The notes beneath the pieces are model-generated. The model was given only the letters and a program-made list of their open reading frames with translations. It did not search any database and was not told the DNA's origin. DNA of 8,159 nucleotides from JAGXTF01 sp040376005 (GTDB lineage Bacteria; Bacteroidota; Bacteroidia; NS11-12g; UBA955). Location of the stretch: positions 1-8,159 of the forward strand of contig JBEIRK010000113.1 in the NCBI GenBank assembly GCA_040376005.1, read 5' to 3'. The translations under genes and the position numbers were made by a program. Positions 5,611 through 8,159 of this stretch are shown piece after piece; the first letter of the stretch is position 1, and each line of letters opens with the position of its first letter.

Positions 5611-6147
5611 TCACGAAACTTTCGTTTCGATATCTAAAAATAGATTTTTTAATTCAGTAGCTTCTTCTGGCTTCATTCTACCCGCCAATACAAGACGAAC
5701 TTGCCTTCTTCTTAGCGCGCCCTCGAACTTTTTAACATCATCTTCCGTTTCTGGGAGCAGTTCGGGCACTGCCACAGGATTATGCCTGCTATCCAGGGCT
5801 ACAAAGGTGTAGTAGGCTTCATTGCATTTTATTCTTTCACCGCGAGGAATATTTTCTGCATATACTTCTATAAACACTTCCATAGAGGAACGGAAGGCGC
5901 GGGTAACCCACGCATGGATGGTTACTACATCTCCAAGGCGAATAGACTCATTAAAGGACACGCTATCCACTGAAGCGGTGACCACGATTTGGTTAGAGTG
6001 TTTTTGTCCGGCGATGGCTGCACAGATATCCATCCAATGGAGCAATCGGCCTCCCATGAGATTATTTAGGGTATTGGTATCATTGGGAAGCACAATTTCA
6101 TTCATGCTTGTGAAAGAATCCTTGGGCGATTTTCGGATCGTGGTCAT
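5611..6147 (-). CDS. Hotdog-fold acyl-CoA thioesterase (YciA/ACOT type)
   Basis: Hydrolyses acyl-CoA thioesters to free acid and CoA in the cytoplasm; the chain-length preference cannot be read here. From the ATG at 6147 the product has 178 residues. The single hotdog domain (about 8-130) includes MNEIVLPNDTNTLNNLMGG (15-33) followed by RLLHWMD. This matches the 'P-x-x-x-N-x-x-G-x-x-x-G-G-x-x-x-x-x-D' pattern of the YciA/ACOT7 family, with D40 as the likely catalytic acid. Strands follow at VVTASVDSVSFNESIRLGDVV and ECF-free CNEAYYTFVALD, and a charged helical tail (RRRQVRLVLAGRMKPEEATEL) closes it. ATG 6147 is preferred over the in-frame ATG at 6165, because a -7 element (6160-6153) lies between them and would leave the upstream ATG outside the mRNA. 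It sits directly behind the rpmA terminator, so it should be transcribed separately from the ribosomal-protein genes. Confidence 0.88.
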   Translation of the reverse strand: MTTIRKSPKDSFTSMNEIVLPNDTNTLNNLMGGRLLHWMDICAAIAGQKHSNQIVVTASVDSVSFNESIRLGDVVTIHAWVTRAFRSSMEVFIEVYAENIPRGERIKCNEAYYTFVALDSRHNPVAVPELLPETEDDVKKFEGALRRRQVRLVLAGRMKPEEATELKNLFLDIETKVS

Positions 6148-6152
6148 GGGTA

Positions 6153-6182
6153 CAAAATTAGGCATAAAAAAAGGGGCCCAAA
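6153..6182 (-). promoter_or_regulatory. Thioesterase promoter overlapping the rpmA terminator
   Basis: On the minus strand TTTG (6182-6179) is followed after 18 bp by TAATTTTG (6160-6153), a good -33/-7 pair. The -33 element uses the loop and stem edge of the rpmA terminator. Five bases separate the -7 from the ATG at 6147, predicting a leaderless or nearly leaderless message. The overlap is read directly; promoter activity is inferred. Confidence 0.65.
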
Positions 6183-6191
6183 GCCCCTTTT
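6166..6191 (-). terminator. Intrinsic terminator of the rplU-rpmA operon
   Basis: On the minus strand AAAAGGGGC (6191-6183) pairs with GCCCCTTTT (6177-6169) around a TTTGG loop and ends in seven T (6172-6166). It begins 19 bases after the rpmA stop. The symmetric A and T tracts could also work rightward, but no plus-strand gene needs it. Confidence 0.93.
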
Positions 6192-6210
6192 CGATGAGAT
6201 ATTAAAATTC

Positions 6211-6471
6211 TTATGCTTCCGCTTGAACAACAGAAACCAAGCTTCTGCCTTCGCGCGTCTTGCGGAATTGAACTACGCCGTCAGAAAGTGCGAACAGCGT
6301 ATGATCTTTACCGATACCCACATTCGCATCAGGGTGGTGTTTAGTACCACGTTGACGCACGATGATGTTGCCGGCCTTAATTACTTGGCCACCGAATATT
6401 TTCACACCCAGTCTTTTACTGTGTGATTCTCTTCCGTTTTTGGTACTACCCGCACCTTTTTTATGTGCCAT
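6211..6471 (-). CDS. rpmA: 50S ribosomal protein L27
   Basis: An 86-residue component of the large ribosomal subunit whose N-terminal tail reaches towards the peptidyl-transferase centre. The sequence starts MAHKKGAGSTKNGRESHSKR, followed by LGVKIFGGQ, the L27 signature, and continues through VIKAGNIIVRQRGTKHHPDANVG to GKDHTLFAL. The length matches the family (about 85). It begins directly at MAHKK with no Firmicutes-type N-terminal extension, so no Prp-style processing is expected. It lies 18 bp downstream of rplU in the standard L21-L27 order and ends at the terminator at 6166-6191. The usual third partner, obg, is not next to it. Confidence 0.98.
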   Translation of the reverse strand: MAHKKGAGSTKNGRESHSKRLGVKIFGGQVIKAGNIIVRQRGTKHHPDANVGIGKDHTLFALSDGVVQFRKTREGRSLVSVVQAEA

Positions 6472-6489
6472 ACTGTTTCTATTCCTTTA

Positions 6490-6801
6490 TTAACCTTTGA
6501 TACTTTCGATTTTAAGACGGGTTAGGTAATCGCGGTGACCATTCATCTTCTGGTACCCTTTGCGGCGCTTTTTGTGAAACACCAATACTTTTTTACCTTT
6601 ACCATGTTTTTCAACGGTGGCAGTTACTACTGCACCTTTCACAGTGGGCTCACCTACTTGAGTCTTACCCTTATCACTAAGGAGTAAAACATTGCTAAAC
6701 TCAAGCTTGTCACCTTCACCTGCATTCAGTCTGTTTACGATTAAAGATTTATTCTCTTCAACCCTGTATTGCCTTCCGGCGATTTCTACGATGGCGTACA
6801 T
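6490..6801 (-). CDS. rplU: 50S ribosomal protein L21
   Basis: A 103-residue large-subunit protein that binds 23S rRNA. The start MYAIVEIAGRQYRVEENKSL is the L21 N-terminus, and the C-terminal RNA-binding signature (VFHKKRRKGYQKMNGHR then DYLTRLKI) is intact. The length is exactly typical (E. coli has 103). It is the first gene of a two-gene operon with rpmA and has a full promoter (6821-6851) placing the transcript start about 14 bases before the ATG. AAAGAG just before the ATG is a weak Shine-Dalgarno-like run. The upstream region is shared with the divergent outer-membrane gene at 7006. Confidence 0.98.
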   Translation of the reverse strand: MYAIVEIAGRQYRVEENKSLIVNRLNAGEGDKLEFSNVLLLSDKGKTQVGEPTVKGAVVTATVEKHGKGKKVLVFHKKRRKGYQKMNGHRDYLTRLKIESIKG

Positions 6802-6820
6802 CTCTTTAAAAATTGGGCTG

Positions 6821-6851
6821 CAAAGATAGAAAATTTCATCAACATTTCAAA
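6821..6851 (-). promoter_or_regulatory. Promoter of rplU-rpmA
   Basis: On the minus strand TTTG (6851-6848), a 19-bp spacer and TATCTTTG (6828-6821) give the best Bacteroidota vegetative promoter in this window, as expected for a highly expressed ribosomal-protein operon. Transcription should begin near 6815. Confidence 0.85.
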
Positions 6852-6879
6852 CACTACACACAAATGAATTCACTTTTTC

Positions 6880-6909
6880 ACAAAATAATGCGTAGTGTAC
6901 AAAATAATG
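6880..6909. repeat. Direct repeat in the rplU/outer-membrane-gene divergent region
   Basis: ACAAAATAATG occurs at 6880-6890 and again at 6899-6909, an exact 11-base direct repeat with a 19-bp period, close to two helical turns. Between the copies GTAGTGT (6892-6898) is the reverse complement of ACACTAC at 6851-6857, which touches the rplU -33 element. The layout could suit a protein bound to one face of the helix, but A/T-rich sequence makes chance similarity plausible. The 204-bp region holds no credible gene. Confidence 0.4.
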
Positions 6910-6990
6910 GAAGCTGCAACCGCGTTTTTCATAGACAAAAAGAAGGCAATTGTGGATATAACGAGAACAAACAGAGGCGGTTCCCTTCTT

Positions 6991-6998
6991 TATATTTG
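6991..6998 (+). promoter_or_regulatory. -7 promoter element of the outer-membrane protein gene
   Basis: TATATTTG matches TAnnTTTG exactly and lies 7 bases before the ATG at 7006, so the leader should be no more than a few bases. No TTG -33 element is seen at the normal spacing. Confidence 0.5.
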
Positions 6999-7005
6999 CA
7001 CATTC

Positions 7006-8159
7006 ATGCGAAAGACAGCACTCGTAGTATTTACACTGGCTCTTTTTCCTGCGGCAGCGCTTGCTCAAACCACCCGCACAGGCTTTGATGACGGCACAGT
7101 TGTAGACACGGATTTCAAGCCTCGCCTCATTGCGGCGAACAAATTGCTCATTGATCCTTTGATTCCCAAAAACCTGAATCAAACGATAAATATCGCCTAC
7201 AACCCCTTGAATTTTATGTGGAATACACGCAAAGTTCCGCATTTAATGCCTCCTGCTGGACATTATGAGCCAGGCTTAGATACCAGTTACAACCCAAATT
7301 ATGTGCGCATTGGGGGTGGTAATTACACATCGAAATTGGGCGAATTATATTTGGCCAACAGGGCAAATAAAAAATGGGCGTACAACTTGGCAGTGATGCA
7401 CTTGAGTGCGGATGAGAAGGAAGAAATTCGCGATTTCAGCACCAACAAAGCATTTCTTAGTGGTTCCCGTTTCTTTGACCGCAGCAGCGTTGACATGCGC
7501 TTTAGCTACATGCGCGATATGAATCGCTTCTTTGCAAAAGACACACTATACAAAGAAGACAAAGCACTCTTGAGAAAAATCGGACATAACGCTGGATTTA
7601 ACCTAAACTACGATTTGAAAGCCATGGAACGCAAACCCGGCTTTAAGGCGGGATTTATGTTCAATAACTTCTTCAACAACTTATCTCAAAGTGAAACTGA
7701 GTTTGGCGCTTTGGCTGGTTGGGATTTTGTATTTCCACAACTAAAAACCTTTGGTGATGTAAGTGTTTCGAATATAAAGTACCGTCAAAATTTCACCACT
7801 GTAAACAACTGGTTTGTGGACGTAACGCCCCGTGTGAAGTACTTTAACAGTGAAAATGGTGTTGAAGGTACCGCTGGATTAAACCTTACATGGAGCATAC
7901 GCGATACCATGAAGCCTGTATTCTATTTGAATCCGTATGTATATGGTGAAAAGAAGTTAGAAGGCCTAAAAATGAAAGTATATGGCGGTATAGATGGTGG
8001 ATTGAGAAAGAATTCTATTCGCAGATTTAGCGAATTGGTTCCCTTCACCTACGACACCGTTCAGGTATATAACACCTACGAACAACTCAAAGGATTCGCA
8101 GGTATCAAAGGCAGAATTACTGAAAACTCACAGTTCAATGTGGAATTTGGTGGCAACAC
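7006..8159 (+). CDS. Outer-membrane beta-barrel protein, TonB-receptor-like, N-terminal part
   Basis: The frame from ATG 7006 stays open for 384 codons and leaves the window, so the C-terminus is missing. Residues 1-20 are a signal peptide (MRKTALVVFTLALFPAAALA, cleaved before Gln21). There is no carboxypeptidase-like or plug domain. After a short periplasmic segment (about 21-95, FKPRLIAANKLLIDP and KVPHLMPPAGHYEPG) the sequence goes straight into alternating aromatic/polar strands: YVRIGGGNYTSKLGELYL, WAYNLAVMHLSA, SVDMRFSYM, AGFNLNYDL, KAGFMFNNFF and ALAGWDFVF. The GNY segment with following paired strands is typical of a group of Bacteroidota barrel proteins often annotated as TonB-dependent receptors although they lack the plug. 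Ligand and function are unknown. Only the -7 element before it speaks to regulation. Confidence 0.8.
   Translation, partial: MRKTALVVFTLALFPAAALAQTTRTGFDDGTVVDTDFKPRLIAANKLLIDPLIPKNLNQTINIAYNPLNFMWNTRKVPHLMPPAGHYEPGLDTSYNPNYVRIGGGNYTSKLGELYLANRANKKWAYNLAVMHLSADEKEEIRDFSTNKAFLSGSRFFDRSSVDMRFSYMRDMNRFFAKDTLYKEDKALLRKIGHNAGFNLNYDLKAMERKPGFKAGFMFNNFFNNLSQSETEFGALAGWDFVFPQLKTFGDVSVSNIKYRQNFTTVNNWFVDVTPRVKYFNSENGVEGTAGLNLTWSIRDTMKPVFYLNPYVYGEKKLEGLKMKVYGGIDGGLRKNSIRRFSELVPFTYDTVQVYNTYEQLKGFAGIKGRITENSQFNVEFGGN

Noticed and set aside
6148..6165. ATG at 6165 as start of the thioesterase
   Set aside because: It abuts the T tract of the rpmA terminator and precedes the -7 element at 6160-6153. The six extra residues add nothing recognisable. 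It is still possible if transcription reads through.
6813..7242. Long open frames in the rplU/outer-membrane divergent region (plus 6813-7088, minus 6847-7242)
   Set aside because: They overlap two promoters and the real outer-membrane gene, and their translations are Cys/His/Arg-rich with no domain pattern.
1..8159. CRISPR array, insertion sequence, prophage, toxin-antitoxin, defence system, tRNA or rRNA
   Set aside because: No regularly spaced repeats, transposase or integrase motifs, nuclease or defence domains, cloverleaf or rRNA-like stretches were seen on either strand. Composition looks even across the window.

Overview
The window looks like ordinary chromosome from a member of the Bacteroidota. 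Reasons: (i) several gene starts are preceded by the -7 element TAnnTTTG typical of that phylum, and four of the promoters called here also have, or nearly have, a TTG/TTTG -33 element at 17-19 bp; (ii) classical Shine-Dalgarno sites are mostly absent; (iii) the protein families are typical of the phylum (Fmt with an 'AFRMLPE' loop, a DtxR/MntR-type repressor with a C-terminal FeoA-like domain, a lipoprotein-like YqaE/Pmp3 protein, and a plug-less TonB-receptor-like outer-membrane barrel). I saw no rRNA, tRNA, CRISPR array, transposase or phage gene.

Layout. 1-213 (-) is the N-terminus of a secreted protein of unknown function. It is divergent from a metal-dependent DtxR/MntR-type repressor at 290-973 (+). 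The intergenic region holds an 18-bp palindrome lying between two opposing -7 elements, a good candidate operator for both genes. fmt (998-1915, +) follows the repressor by 24 bp, probably in the same transcript. Next come an ECF-type sigma factor (2091-2672) and a small soluble protein (2695-2952) placed like an anti-sigma factor, closed by a strong terminator. A predicted lipoprotein with a C-terminal Pmp3/YqaE hairpin (3034-3567) has its own terminator. An isopenicillin-N-synthase-like Fe(II) oxygenase (3640-4602) follows as a single-gene unit.

From 4609 to 6801 everything is on the minus strand. In the direction of transcription these are rplU (L21), rpmA (L27) and their terminator, a hotdog-fold acyl-CoA thioesterase, and a secreted protein with one fibronectin-III-like domain. 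At 7006 a plus-strand outer-membrane beta-barrel gene begins, divergent from rplU, and runs off the window.

The genes do not form one pathway; this is a mix of housekeeping genes (fmt, rplU, rpmA) and short regulatory or envelope units. I found no convincing new multi-gene system. The most useful observations are regulatory: the shared metal-repressor operator, -7 elements placed so close to start codons that several mRNAs should be leaderless (which moves some starts), a thioesterase promoter nested inside the ribosomal-protein terminator, and an ECF sigma/small-protein pair in which the partner lacks the usual zinc-binding anti-sigma motif.
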